Assembly: GCA_937916465.1 (NCBI GenBank)
Contig: CALFTK010000057.1
Span: 1-49,842 of the forward strand
From: an uncultured Bacteroidales bacterium
GTDB lineage: Bacteria > Bacteroidota > Bacteroidia > Bacteroidales > Bacteroidaceae
Length of the DNA stretch: 49,842 bases
Direction: 5' to 3'
Position 1 is the first letter of the stretch; each line of letters starts with the position of its first letter. This document shows positions 24,856-31,976 of this stretch, one piece after another. The translations under genes were made by a program, and so were the position numbers. Below the pieces are notes generated by a model. That model searched no databases, was not told the DNA's origin, and worked only from the letters and a program-made list of their open reading frames with translations.

Positions 24856-25520
24856 TGAATAGTTTGCTCTCTACAGCTACATTATATAACGATTGGGTTG
24901 TATTGCTCCTGATAGTATCGTTTGTGCTTGTGTCATTGACATTTGGAGCCGATATACCTCAGATTCAGAAGTCATTGCGCTCAATGTTCAGTTTTAAGAA
25001 TCCCGATGGATTGCTGGTATATGCACCACTTTCACTATTCGGACTCTTTCTGGCGGCTCTCCATGTTGCTGTATCCACCGGTGTTCTTATATATCTTTAT
25101 AAAGGTTGTGGACTTTCTGGCTATTCAGAAACAGTAATAGAGTCGGTGCTTTCGCTCTCTGTTTTAATGGCTATTTTTCTTGTTGCAAAGATTATATTGT
25201 ATGTAATAGTCAACGGATCTATTTGCAGAAAATATTACATATCTTCACAGCACTTTCGATGGATTAGTTTTTACTTAATGGTACAATCAATAAATGGTAC
25301 AGTAGCATTAGTGTCGTCACTACTTGTACTGTTCTTGAATGTTCCTGCTTGGGTGGCTGTAGTATTATTCCTTTTTTTCTCTATAATATTGGAAATAGGC
25401 ACGTTATTTAAATTATTTACAGCCTTCTTTAAAAAAAAGTGCTCAGTTTTGGTTTTTTTTATCTACCTTTGTGCCCTCGAAATCGCACCATGCATTTTGG
25501 TGTGGTTTTTAGTGAAGTAA
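24855..25520 (+). CDS. DUF4271 multi-pass membrane protein
   Basis: 221 residues with about six hydrophobic helices (WVVLLLIVSFVLVSLTFGAD, LFLAALHVAVSTGVLIYLY, VLMAIFLVAKIILYVIVNG, and others). I recognise the DUF4271 family by its place next to hemD in Bacteroidetes and by the length and helix layout. The start codon overlaps the LOG stop by one base (TGATG), so it is translationally coupled. Function unknown. Confidence 0.8.
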   Translation: MNSLLSTATLYNDWVVLLLIVSFVLVSLTFGADIPQIQKSLRSMFSFKNPDGLLVYAPLSLFGLFLAALHVAVSTGVLIYLYKGCGLSGYSETVIESVLSLSVLMAIFLVAKIILYVIVNGSICRKYYISSQHFRWISFYLMVQSINGTVALVSSLLVLFLNVPAWVAVVLFLFFSIILEIGTLFKLFTAFFKKKCSVLVFFIYLCALEIAPCILVWFLVK

Positions 25521-25550
25521 AAAGAGCGATAATTTATATTTTGACGAGTT

Positions 25551-26297
25551 TTGAAAGTACAAAAAATTCTAATCTCGCAGCCTCAGCCTGCGACCGCTAA
25601 GTCTCCCTACTTTGATTTGGTAGAAAAGTACGGAGTGGAGTTAGACTTCAAACCATTTATCAGAGTTGACAGTCTTACCGCAAAGGAATTCAGACAACAG
25701 AAGGTCTCTATTCTAGACCATACTGCAATAGTATTTACATCAAGACATGCTGTTGATCATTTTTTTAATCTTTGTAAGGAACTTCGTGTTACAATACCTG
25801 ATGATATGAAGTATTTCTGCATAACAGAAACAGTAGCGCTTTATATACAGAAATATGTGCAGTATAGAAAAAGAAAAGTTTTCTTTGGAACAACAGGTAA
25901 GGTGGATGGCCTGATGACTCCTATTCTTAAGCATAAGAATGAAACATACTTCATTCCTGTGTCGAACGTTCATACCGGAGAACTGACTGCATTATTGGAT
26001 GCAAGTAAGATAAAACATTCGGAAGCAGTAATGTATAGAACGGTAAGCAACGAGATAGCTCCTGAAGAGCTTAAACAGTATGATATGATGGTTTTCTTCA
26101 GTCCTGCCGGTATAGAGTCACTCAAAGCAAACGACCCTGATTTCCAGCAGGGTGATATACTATTCGGTTGTTTTGGTGCAGCTACTGCAAAGGCAATACG
26201 CGATGCAGGTTTCAGACTGGATATAGAAGCTCCGGTTGAAGGTGTTACATCAATGCCTGCCGCAATCAGTCTTTATTTGTCAAAGAACAACGATTAA
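25551..26297 (+). CDS. hemD: Uroporphyrinogen-III synthase
   Basis: 248 residues, HEM4 family; it cyclises hydroxymethylbilane to uroporphyrinogen III in heme synthesis. Stretches: KILISQPQPATAKSPYFDLV, AIVFTSRHAVDHFFNL, ETYFIPVSNVHTG, MVFFSPAGIESLK and FGAATAKAIRDAGF. The start is TTG at 25551: an in-frame TGA lies three codons upstream and the protein matches the Bacteroidetes family from this residue, so TTG is required. Confidence 0.9.
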   Translation: MKVQKILISQPQPATAKSPYFDLVEKYGVELDFKPFIRVDSLTAKEFRQQKVSILDHTAIVFTSRHAVDHFFNLCKELRVTIPDDMKYFCITETVALYIQKYVQYRKRKVFFGTTGKVDGLMTPILKHKNETYFIPVSNVHTGELTALLDASKIKHSEAVMYRTVSNEIAPEELKQYDMMVFFSPAGIESLKANDPDFQQGDILFGCFGAATAKAIRDAGFRLDIEAPVEGVTSMPAAISLYLSKNND

Positions 26298-26308
26298 ACA
26301 AAAAAGCG

Positions 26309-26316
26309 TATATTTG
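26309..26316 (+). promoter_or_regulatory. -7 box upstream of rnpA
   Basis: TATATTTG matches TAnnTTTG in the 80-bp hemD-rnpA gap and would begin a transcript at about 26323, inside the hairpin at 26318-26361. Confidence 0.4.
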
Positions 26317-26317
26317 G

Positions 26318-26361
26318 GCCTTAGAAAACAAAGCTGTTTTATGCAGCCTGTTTTTTAAGGC
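26318..26361 (+). promoter_or_regulatory. Three-segment leader hairpin before rnpA
   Basis: Three nested perfect stems: GCCTTA with TAAGGC, AAAACA with TGTTTT, GCTG with CAGC, separated by small internal loops. There is no T-run after it, so it is a leader structure rather than a terminator. Confidence 0.6.
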
Positions 26362-26377
26362 TTGCTTTATATGTAAA

Positions 26378-26794
26378 ATGTCAGAAAAATTCTTCTTTCC
26401 AAAATCGGAAAAACTCTGTAGTGACAAGCTAATAGAGAGACTCTTTTCCCAAGGTAACAGAGAGATAGGCACTTTCCCTGTTCGTTTGGTGTATCTTCCT
26501 GTCTCTACAGAAGAGCTGACAGGTATAAATGTAATGGTTTCTGTTTCGAAGAGGCATTTTAAAAGGGCTGTAAAAAGGAATAGAGTAAAAAGGCAACTTC
26601 GTGAATATTATAGACTTAATAGCTGTTTGTTGAAAGAAAAATTAGCAGCTAAGGAAAGTGGCCTCTTAATGGCTTTGATATTTACGGACAGCAAACTGTG
26701 GCCGTCTGATAAACTTGGTAAGAGACTTGATTTGGTATTTCAAAAATTGGTCTCTGCAATAGACGAAAGTTTAGATAACAAAGTAAGTGAATAA
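26378..26794 (+). CDS. rnpA: Ribonuclease P protein component
   Basis: 138 residues. It supports RNase P RNA in 5' maturation of tRNA. The RNR motif KRAVKRNRVKRQLREYYR and the N-terminal LFSQGNREIGTFPVRLVYLP are diagnostic. As usual in Bacteroidetes it is followed by yidD but is not next to rpmH/dnaA. Confidence 0.96.
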   Translation: MSEKFFFPKSEKLCSDKLIERLFSQGNREIGTFPVRLVYLPVSTEELTGINVMVSVSKRHFKRAVKRNRVKRQLREYYRLNSCLLKEKLAAKESGLLMALIFTDSKLWPSDKLGKRLDLVFQKLVSAIDESLDNKVSE

Positions 26795-26821
26795 CCCCTG
26801 AATGTAAAAATATTTCCTTGT

Positions 26822-27055
26822 ATGTTTAAGTGGTTTTCAAACTTTGTTTCATATCTGCTCATACTTCCAATAAAGTTTTATAGGTTGTGTATATCTCCGC
26901 TGTTGCCACCTTCCTGTAGATTTACCCCAACCTGTTCGCAATATGCCATTGAGGCTTTGTCAAAATATGGACCATTCAAAGGACTCTATCTAACAGTCAA
27001 ACGTTTGTTGCGTTGTCGTCCCGGTGGTGGTTCAGGTTATGATCCTGTTCCATAG
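26822..27055 (+). CDS. yidD: YidD membrane protein insertion factor
   Basis: 77 residues with the conserved core YRLCISPLLPPSCRFTPTCS, QYAIEALSKYGPFKG and RLLRCRPGGGSGYDPVP. An amphipathic N-terminus associates with the membrane near YidC. It follows rnpA by 27 bp and precedes tatD by 9 bp. Confidence 0.96.
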   Translation: MFKWFSNFVSYLLILPIKFYRLCISPLLPPSCRFTPTCSQYAIEALSKYGPFKGLYLTVKRLLRCRPGGGSGYDPVP

Positions 27056-27064
27056 TTTATTGAA

Positions 27065-27685
27065 ATGAAAATTATAGATATACATACTCACAATATCTCT
27101 TCAACCAATTCGCTCATTTCCGTTACTCCCGAGCAAACTGAACTGTTGCCCGACCTGTTCTATTCTGTTGGTTTACATCCTTGGGAATCCAAAACTATCT
27201 CTTCACAACATTTGGAAAAGCTTCAAGACATCTCCGCACAACCAAACGTTTATGCAATTGGTGAATGTGGACTTGATAAACTTAAAGGTGCGCCTATAGA
27301 AGCACAAAAAGAGATATTTGAATTTCATATCCGTTTAAGTGAAAAATTGTGTAAACCGCTTATAATACATCAGGTAAAATCGATAGATGAAATAATTTTT
27401 TTCAAGAAAAAGTATTCTCCTGTGCAAAGGTGGTTGATTCATGGTTTTAGAGGCAATCCCATAACCGCATCACAGCTTTTGAAGTTTGGTATAGATGTAT
27501 CTTTTGGTACCAATTTTTCGTTGGAATCTTTGCAAATAATACCGATGAAATCGCTGTTTTTAGAATCGGATGCATCTTCTGATTTTCCTCTCTTATTGTC
27601 CAAGGTTGCAAATTTGTTAGACAAATCTGAAAATGAAATTTCCAATATTTTATCCGAAAACATTGGCCGTTTTTTAGGTATCTGA
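27065..27685 (+). CDS. TatD-family metal-dependent hydrolase (short form)
   Basis: 206 residues, shorter than the usual 250-260 of TatD DNases. Metal ligands are visible: DIHTHN (H7, H9), GECGLDK, LIIHQV, LIHGFRG and the late Asp of FLESDAS. The short length is common among Bacteroidetes members in this position, so I do not regard it as broken. Probable nuclease; substrate unproven. Likely co-transcribed with rnpA-yidD. Confidence 0.85.
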   Translation: MKIIDIHTHNISSTNSLISVTPEQTELLPDLFYSVGLHPWESKTISSQHLEKLQDISAQPNVYAIGECGLDKLKGAPIEAQKEIFEFHIRLSEKLCKPLIIHQVKSIDEIIFFKKKYSPVQRWLIHGFRGNPITASQLLKFGIDVSFGTNFSLESLQIIPMKSLFLESDASSDFPLLLSKVANLLDKSENEISNILSENIGRFLGI

Positions 27686-27718
27686 CCGACTCTTTCAAAT
27701 AAAATTGATGTAAACCAA

Positions 27719-27750
27719 TTTGCACTTAAACTTTTTGATTTGTACTTTTG
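27719..27750 (+). promoter_or_regulatory. Promoter for tyrS
   Basis: TTTG at 27719-27722, a 20-bp spacer, and TACTTTTG at 27743-27750: a full-consensus Bacteroidetes promoter. Confidence 0.7.
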
Positions 27751-27789
27751 CTCCCCATTTCTATGAATAATAACTTAAAATTACAATAT

Positions 27790-29085
27790 ATGACAAATTT
27801 CGTAGAAGAACTCCAGTGGCGAGGTATGATACACCAGATGATGCCCGGAACAGATGAACTACTATCCAAAGAGCAAGTAGCAGCTTACGTTGGTTTTGAT
27901 CCTACTGCAGATTCTCTGCACATTGGTCACCTGTGTAGTATTATGATTTTGCGTCATTTCCAGAGATGCGGACATAAACCGCTGGCACTTGTAGGTGGTG
28001 CAACAGGTATGATAGGCGATCCAAGCGGTAAATCGCAGGAGCGCAATCTTTTGAATGAACAGACATTGAAGCATAATGTTGACTGTATTCGCAAACAATT
28101 ATCCAAATTCCTTGATTTTGACAGCGATGCTCCCAATAAGGCTGAATTGGTTAACAATTACGATTGGATGAAAGATATTACATTCCTGGATTTTTCCCGC
28201 GATATAGGTAAACATATTACAGTAAACTACATGATGGCTAAAGAGTCTGTCAAAAAGCGTTTGAACGGTGAAGCTCGTGACGGTCTTTCATTTACAGAGT
28301 TTACATACCAGCTGTTGCAGGGATATGACTTCTTGTATCTGAATAAAGAAAAGAACTGTAAATTGCAGATGGGTGGTGCCGATCAGTGGGGAAATATTAC
28401 AACCGGTTCAGAACTGATTCGCAGAATAACAGGTGCTGAATGTTTTGCGTTAACCTGTCCTCTCATCACAAAATCGGATGGTACAAAATTTGGTAAAACA
28501 GAAGGTGGTAATATTTGGTTGAATCCTGAATATACATCTCCATACAAATTCTATCAATTCTGGCTCAATGTAAGCGATGAAGATGCAAAACGTTACATAA
28601 AGATATTTACCAACATAGAACGTGAAGAGTGTGAAGCACTTATAGCTGAACACGATGCTGCTCCACATTTAAGATTGTTGCAGAAACGTCTTGCAAAAGA
28701 TGTTACCACAATGGTTCATAGCGAAGAGGACTATAAAGCTTCTGCCGAAGCATCAAGCATACTTTTTGGTGGTGGTTCTTCTGATGAATTGAAGAATATC
28801 AATGAAGATATGTTGCTTTCAGTGTTTGAAGGTGTACCTCAGTTCCGATTCAATAAAGAACTGTTGTCTCAAAATATCAAAGCATCCGATTTTCTGACAG
28901 ACCATTGTCCGGTCTTCTTCTCCAAAAGCGAAGCCAGAAAGATGATGCAGGGTGGTGGTGTCTCCATTAACAAAGAGAAGACCTATGACCATTCACGTCC
29001 ATTTACTCAAGACGATTTGGTTGATGGAAGATATATAGTGCTACAAAGAGGAAAAAAGAATTACTATTTGCTTGTTGCAGAATAA
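27790..29085 (+). CDS. tyrS: Tyrosyl-tRNA synthetase
   Basis: A 431-residue class I synthetase. HIGH motif SLHIGHL, KMSKS-loop equivalent KFGKT in TKSDGTKFGKTEGG, tyrosine-binding QMGGADQWGNITTG, C-terminal S4-like RNA-binding domain (SEARKMMQGGGVSINKEK). I start at 27790, the family's N-terminus; an ATG at 27766 is also possible, while an in-frame TTG at 27748 lies in the -7 box. Confidence 0.97.
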   Translation: MTNFVEELQWRGMIHQMMPGTDELLSKEQVAAYVGFDPTADSLHIGHLCSIMILRHFQRCGHKPLALVGGATGMIGDPSGKSQERNLLNEQTLKHNVDCIRKQLSKFLDFDSDAPNKAELVNNYDWMKDITFLDFSRDIGKHITVNYMMAKESVKKRLNGEARDGLSFTEFTYQLLQGYDFLYLNKEKNCKLQMGGADQWGNITTGSELIRRITGAECFALTCPLITKSDGTKFGKTEGGNIWLNPEYTSPYKFYQFWLNVSDEDAKRYIKIFTNIEREECEALIAEHDAAPHLRLLQKRLAKDVTTMVHSEEDYKASAEASSILFGGGSSDELKNINEDMLLSVFEGVPQFRFNKELLSQNIKASDFLTDHCPVFFSKSEARKMMQGGGVSINKEKTYDHSRPFTQDDLVDGRYIVLQRGKKNYYLLVAE

Positions 29086-29102
29086 AAATATTTCTAACTT
29101 TG
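29072..29102 (+). promoter_or_regulatory. Promoter for tRNA-Gln
   Basis: TTG at 29072-29074, 20 bp, TAACTTTG at 29095-29102, about 28 bp before the mature 5' end. Confidence 0.55.
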
Positions 29103-29130
29103 CAGCCGAATCCCGAAAGGGATGAATGAT

Positions 29131-29201
29131 TGTCGTATGGTGTAATGGTAGCACAACAGGTTTTGGTTCTGTTTGTCGAGGTTCGAATCCTCGTACGACA
29201 A
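29131..29201 (+). tRNA. tRNA-Gln (TTG anticodon)
   Basis: The acceptor arms TGTCGTA and TACGACA pair fully. The D arm contains GGTGTAATGGTAGCAC. The anticodon stem ACAGG/TCTGT carries loop TTTTGGT with anticodon TTG, and the T arm is CGAGGTTCGAATCCTCG. The discriminator is A and CCA is not encoded. Confidence 0.95.
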
Positions 29202-29205
29202 CATG

Positions 29206-29244
29206 GAAGAGTTTAGCAAAAAATGCTGAACTCTTCTGTTTTTT
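29206..29244 (+). terminator. Intrinsic terminator after tRNA-Gln
   Basis: Stem GAAGAGTTTAGCA with TGCTGAACTCTTC (13 bp, one G-U), loop AAAAA, then TGTTTTTT. Confidence 0.9.
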
Positions 29245-29302
29245 CTAAACGCATGAGCAAATAATTAAAAAAGCCGTTACAGCATACTGTAATGCATTTT
29301 AT

Positions 29303-29390
29303 GGAGTCAAATTTTAATGATTTTGAACCAAATCTTAATATTTAAAAAATGTTAAAATCGATTTCGGAGCCAAATCTTAATCACTATGAA
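29303..29390 (+). repeat. Three phased CAAATYTTAAT repeats
   Basis: TCAAATTTTAAT at 29307, CCAAATCTTAAT at 29328 and CCAAATCTTAAT at 29370: intervals of 21 and 42 bp, one and two multiples of two helical turns. The first and third share GGAG before and TGAA after the core. They lie just upstream of the orphan -7 box at 29424. Confidence 0.7.
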
Positions 29391-29423
29391 ACTTTTTTTA
29401 ATCCTCATCTCGTATCAGGCGCA

Positions 29424-29559
29424 TATCTTTGCATCGTAAGTTTTCATGCATATACATATTTGGTTAGTAATTGACTTTCGTGAAGTGCTTGGCCATGTCT
29501 GTGGATAGATCCGGTTTACAGTACGAAAAAAAGGAGTGCAAAGAGGCACTCTTTTTTTT
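29424..29559 (+). ncRNA. Candidate small RNA with own promoter and terminator
   Basis: TATCTTTG (29424-29431) would start a transcript near 29438. An intrinsic terminator (GAGTGC with GCACTC, flanked by A-run and T-run, 29534-29559) would end it after about 122 nt. Inside, CTGTG...TACAG encloses GGAT-AG-ATCC, a plausible nested hairpin. No -33 match was found, and I recognise no known RNA family, so this is a structural guess. Confidence 0.4.
29534..29559 (+). terminator. Intrinsic terminator upstream of the glycan array
   Basis: GAGTGC, 6-nt loop, GCACTC, then TTTTTTTT; the A-run upstream extends the stem. Confidence 0.8.
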
Positions 29560-29682
29560 ATTTGTTCCTCAAACAGTTCTAATAGTGGCGTATTTAGTGT
29601 TAAAAAATGGCTTAAATACTATGAAATCACCTTTTTTTATAAAAAAAACAATGAATTATCTGCATTAAAAGAAAAAAATAGT

Positions 29683-29690
29683 TAACTTTG
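29683..29690 (+). promoter_or_regulatory. -7 box for the glycan utilisation array
   Basis: TAACTTTG matches TAnnTTTG, about 44 bp before the GH43 ATG. Only a weak TCTG lies at -33 spacing, which leaves room for an activator. Confidence 0.55.
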
Positions 29691-29733
29691 ACCGCTTTCA
29701 TATATTAGTAATAACAACAAAAAAAGACATAGT

Positions 29734-30726
29734 ATGAAGAAACGTTATCTATTCCCCGCAGATTACATGGCAGACCCTTCTGTACATGTGTATAACGACA
29801 GAGTGTATATTTATCCATCACATGATTGGGAATGTAACAATGTCAACAACGATAGTGGCGACGAGTACATCATGAAAGATTATCATGTACTTTCAACTGA
29901 TGATCCTATGAATGGTGAAGTTATAGACCACGGAAAAGTACTTGATTTGGAGGATATAGCATGGCATGGCCGTCAGTTGTGGGATTGTGACGTTGCTGAA
30001 AAAGATGGCAAGTATTATATGTACTTCCCAATGAAAGACCGCAACGAAGTATTTCATCACGGTGTTGCTATAGCTGATAATCCGGCAGGTCCATTTATTC
30101 CACAACCGGAACCAATACCCGGCAGTTACAGCATTGATAACTGCGTTTTCAAAGATGAAGACGGTAACTATTACATGTATTTCGGAGGACTTTGGGGTGG
30201 CCAGTTGCAATCATATCGTGATAACAAACCTGTTGAAGATCCTGCAGTGAACAATACTCCTGACAGTCCTAATCTTCCACACGGTAGCGAACCATCATTG
30301 CCAAGCCGCATGGTAAAATTGAGCGATGATATGCTTACTTTTGCTGAAGATCCAAAACCAATATACGTTGTTGATGAAAACGGTAATCCACTGGCTGCAG
30401 ACGATCCACATCGTTTCTTCGAAGCAAGTTGGATGCATAAATACAATGGTAAATACTATTTCTCATATTCTACCGGTGATTCTCATCTGTTGTGCTATGC
30501 AACCGGTGACAACCCATACGGTCCTTTCACTTATCAGGGTGTAATACTTACTCCTGTTGTAGGTTGGACTACCCACCATTCAATAGTAGAATACAAGGGA
30601 AAATGGTATCTTTTCCATCATGACAGTGCGCCTTCAGGCGGTAAGAACCACTTACGCAGCTTAAAGGTTTGCGAAATTGAATACGATGAAGAGGGTCGTA
30701 TCAAAACAATAGAAGGTTTGGATTGA
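29734..30726 (+). CDS. GH43 glycosidase, probably cytoplasmic beta-xylosidase or arabinofuranosidase
   Basis: 330 residues, five-bladed beta-propeller of family GH43, resembling the single-domain, signal-less subfamily 1. The catalytic triad is readable: base D14 (YMADPSVHVY), pKa-modulating D135 (SIDNCVFKDEDG) and acid E230 (HRFFEASWMHK). No signal peptide precedes the catalytic Asp, so it should act inside the cell on imported xylo- or arabino-oligosaccharides. It is the first gene of the array and is followed by a GH10 xylanase. Substrate specificity inside GH43 cannot be fixed from sequence by eye. Confidence 0.9.
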   Translation: MKKRYLFPADYMADPSVHVYNDRVYIYPSHDWECNNVNNDSGDEYIMKDYHVLSTDDPMNGEVIDHGKVLDLEDIAWHGRQLWDCDVAEKDGKYYMYFPMKDRNEVFHHGVAIADNPAGPFIPQPEPIPGSYSIDNCVFKDEDGNYYMYFGGLWGGQLQSYRDNKPVEDPAVNNTPDSPNLPHGSEPSLPSRMVKLSDDMLTFAEDPKPIYVVDENGNPLAADDPHRFFEASWMHKYNGKYYFSYSTGDSHLLCYATGDNPYGPFTYQGVILTPVVGWTTHHSIVEYKGKWYLFHHDSAPSGGKNHLRSLKVCEIEYDEEGRIKTIEGLD

Positions 30727-30777
30727 CAATAATTACTAACTGATATAAAAGTTAAAACCATTTATTAACCATATTGT

Positions 30778-31881
30778 ATGAAGATTAACCTATTGAACAT
30801 CGCGATGCTGTCTTTGATATTGGTTGGCTGTGCGCAAGCTCCGTCAACTTTCAAAGATGCCTATGCTGACAAGTTCTTGGTAGGTACAGCTGTTTCGGTA
30901 GATGCTCTTAATAACGATCCTGCAGCAATGCAACTTGTAAAAGAGCAGTTCAATACCGTAGTGGCAGAAAACTGTATGAAGAGTGGTGAAATTCAGGCAG
31001 TTGAAGGCGAATTTGACTTTACTGAAGCTGACAAACTGATGGATTTTGCTCTTGAAAACGGTATTGTACCAACAGGACATTGTCTTGTATGGCATTCGCA
31101 AGCACCCAGTTGGTTCTTTACTGACAGTGAAGGTAATCTTGTTACTCCCGAAGTTTTGACACAGCGTATGAAGACACATATCTACACTGTTGTTGAACAT
31201 TTCAAGGGTAAAGTTACAGGATGGGATGTAGTAAACGAAGCATTTGAAGACGATGGTTCATATCGTCAGTCAATGTTCTATCGCATACTTGGTCCCGATT
31301 ACATTAAAATGGCTTTCCGTTTTGCTCAAGAAGCAGATCCTAACGTAGAGTTGTACTACAACGACTTTAATATGTATAAGGAGGGAAAGCGTAATGCAGT
31401 TGTTAAACTTATACGTGAACTTAAAGCTGAAGGCTTAAGAATTGATGCAATTGGAATGCAGGCTCACATTGGTCTTACATGGCCGGAAAAATGGTCAGAT
31501 TTTGAGAACAGCATTAAGGCTTTTGCAGCCGAAGGATGCCAAGTTATGTTGACCGAACTTGATATGACTGTTTTGCCTGATAATTCAACAAGTGCAGCAA
31601 TTGATCGTCGAGGTGAATATAGTAAAGAGGTGAATCCATATCCTGATGAACTTCCTGATTCAATATATCAGTTGGAAGCTCAGAGATACGATGAACTTTT
31701 TGATATACTGCTAAGGAACCACGAAAAGATTTCCCGAGTTACATTCTGGGGAATTAATGATGGCTATTCATGGAGAAATGACTGGCCCATAGAGGGGCGA
31801 ACAGACTATCCGTTATTGGTAGATAGGAATAATAGATTAAAACCTATAACAGAGCAGATGTTCAAAAAAGCTATAAAATGA
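30778..31881 (+). CDS. GH10 endo-beta-1,4-xylanase lipoprotein
   Basis: 367 residues. Lipobox LVGC with C18. The (beta/alpha)8 barrel of family GH10 has acid/base E154 (GWDVVNEAFEDDG) and nucleophile E260 (VMLTELDMTVLP). Other family stretches are VAENCMKSGEIQ, GHCLVWHSQAPSWFF, IGMQAHIGL and VTFWGINDGYSWRN. It is a single catalytic domain without CBM. After the Cys come AQAPST with no acidic cluster, unlike the SusD and two FAS1 lipoproteins of the array, so it may face the periplasm; inference only. It would cut xylan oligosaccharides for the cytoplasmic GH43. Confidence 0.96.
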   Translation: MKINLLNIAMLSLILVGCAQAPSTFKDAYADKFLVGTAVSVDALNNDPAAMQLVKEQFNTVVAENCMKSGEIQAVEGEFDFTEADKLMDFALENGIVPTGHCLVWHSQAPSWFFTDSEGNLVTPEVLTQRMKTHIYTVVEHFKGKVTGWDVVNEAFEDDGSYRQSMFYRILGPDYIKMAFRFAQEADPNVELYYNDFNMYKEGKRNAVVKLIRELKAEGLRIDAIGMQAHIGLTWPEKWSDFENSIKAFAAEGCQVMLTELDMTVLPDNSTSAAIDRRGEYSKEVNPYPDELPDSIYQLEAQRYDELFDILLRNHEKISRVTFWGINDGYSWRNDWPIEGRTDYPLLVDRNNRLKPITEQMFKKAIK

Positions 31882-31892
31882 GAATGAATAAT

Positions 31893-31933
31893 CCGGGACT
31901 ACCCTATATAATATATATATAAGGTGGTTTCGG
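31893..31933 (+). promoter_or_regulatory. Hairpin between GH10 and the first FAS1 gene
   Basis: CCGGGACTACC pairs with GGTGGTTTCGG (11 bp with G-U pairs), and the TATA-rich inner part extends it. No T-run follows. It may act as an mRNA processing or stability element, or weak attenuator. Confidence 0.55.
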
Positions 31934-31976
31934 ATGACTGATTGCATATAATAACAACAAATAATTAACTAACTAA

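Larger units (their letters stand above)
29245..29733. other. 489-bp gap with repeats, small-RNA candidate and array promoter
   Basis: No credible coding sequence: short frames overlap a terminator and poly-A/T runs. It holds the phased CAAATYTTAAT repeats, a promoter-to-terminator unit of about 120 nt, and the promoter of the glycan array. Confidence 0.6.

Noticed and set aside
25484..25510. Terminator at the end of the DUF4271 gene, with a TACCTTTG box just before it
   Set aside because: The stem is short and lies inside the coding end, the T-run has five bases, and the cluster order suggests read-through to hemD. The -7-like box lacks a -33 partner.
27065..27685. TatD gene as a truncated pseudogene because of its short length
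   Set aside because: All metal-ligand motifs are present and the short form is expected at this conserved locus.
28381..28500. TyrRS missing its KMSKS motif as a sign of inactivation
   Set aside because: KFGKT is a normal variant in this class of bacterial TyrRS, and the rest is intact.
29438..29530. Signal recognition particle RNA
   Set aside because: The sequence CTTGGCCATGTCTGTGG is only superficially similar; the conserved GGAAGCAGC-type loop is absent on both strands.
29471..29668. 65-codon rightward frame before the GH43 gene
   Set aside because: It crosses an intrinsic terminator and poly-A/T runs and has low-complexity content.
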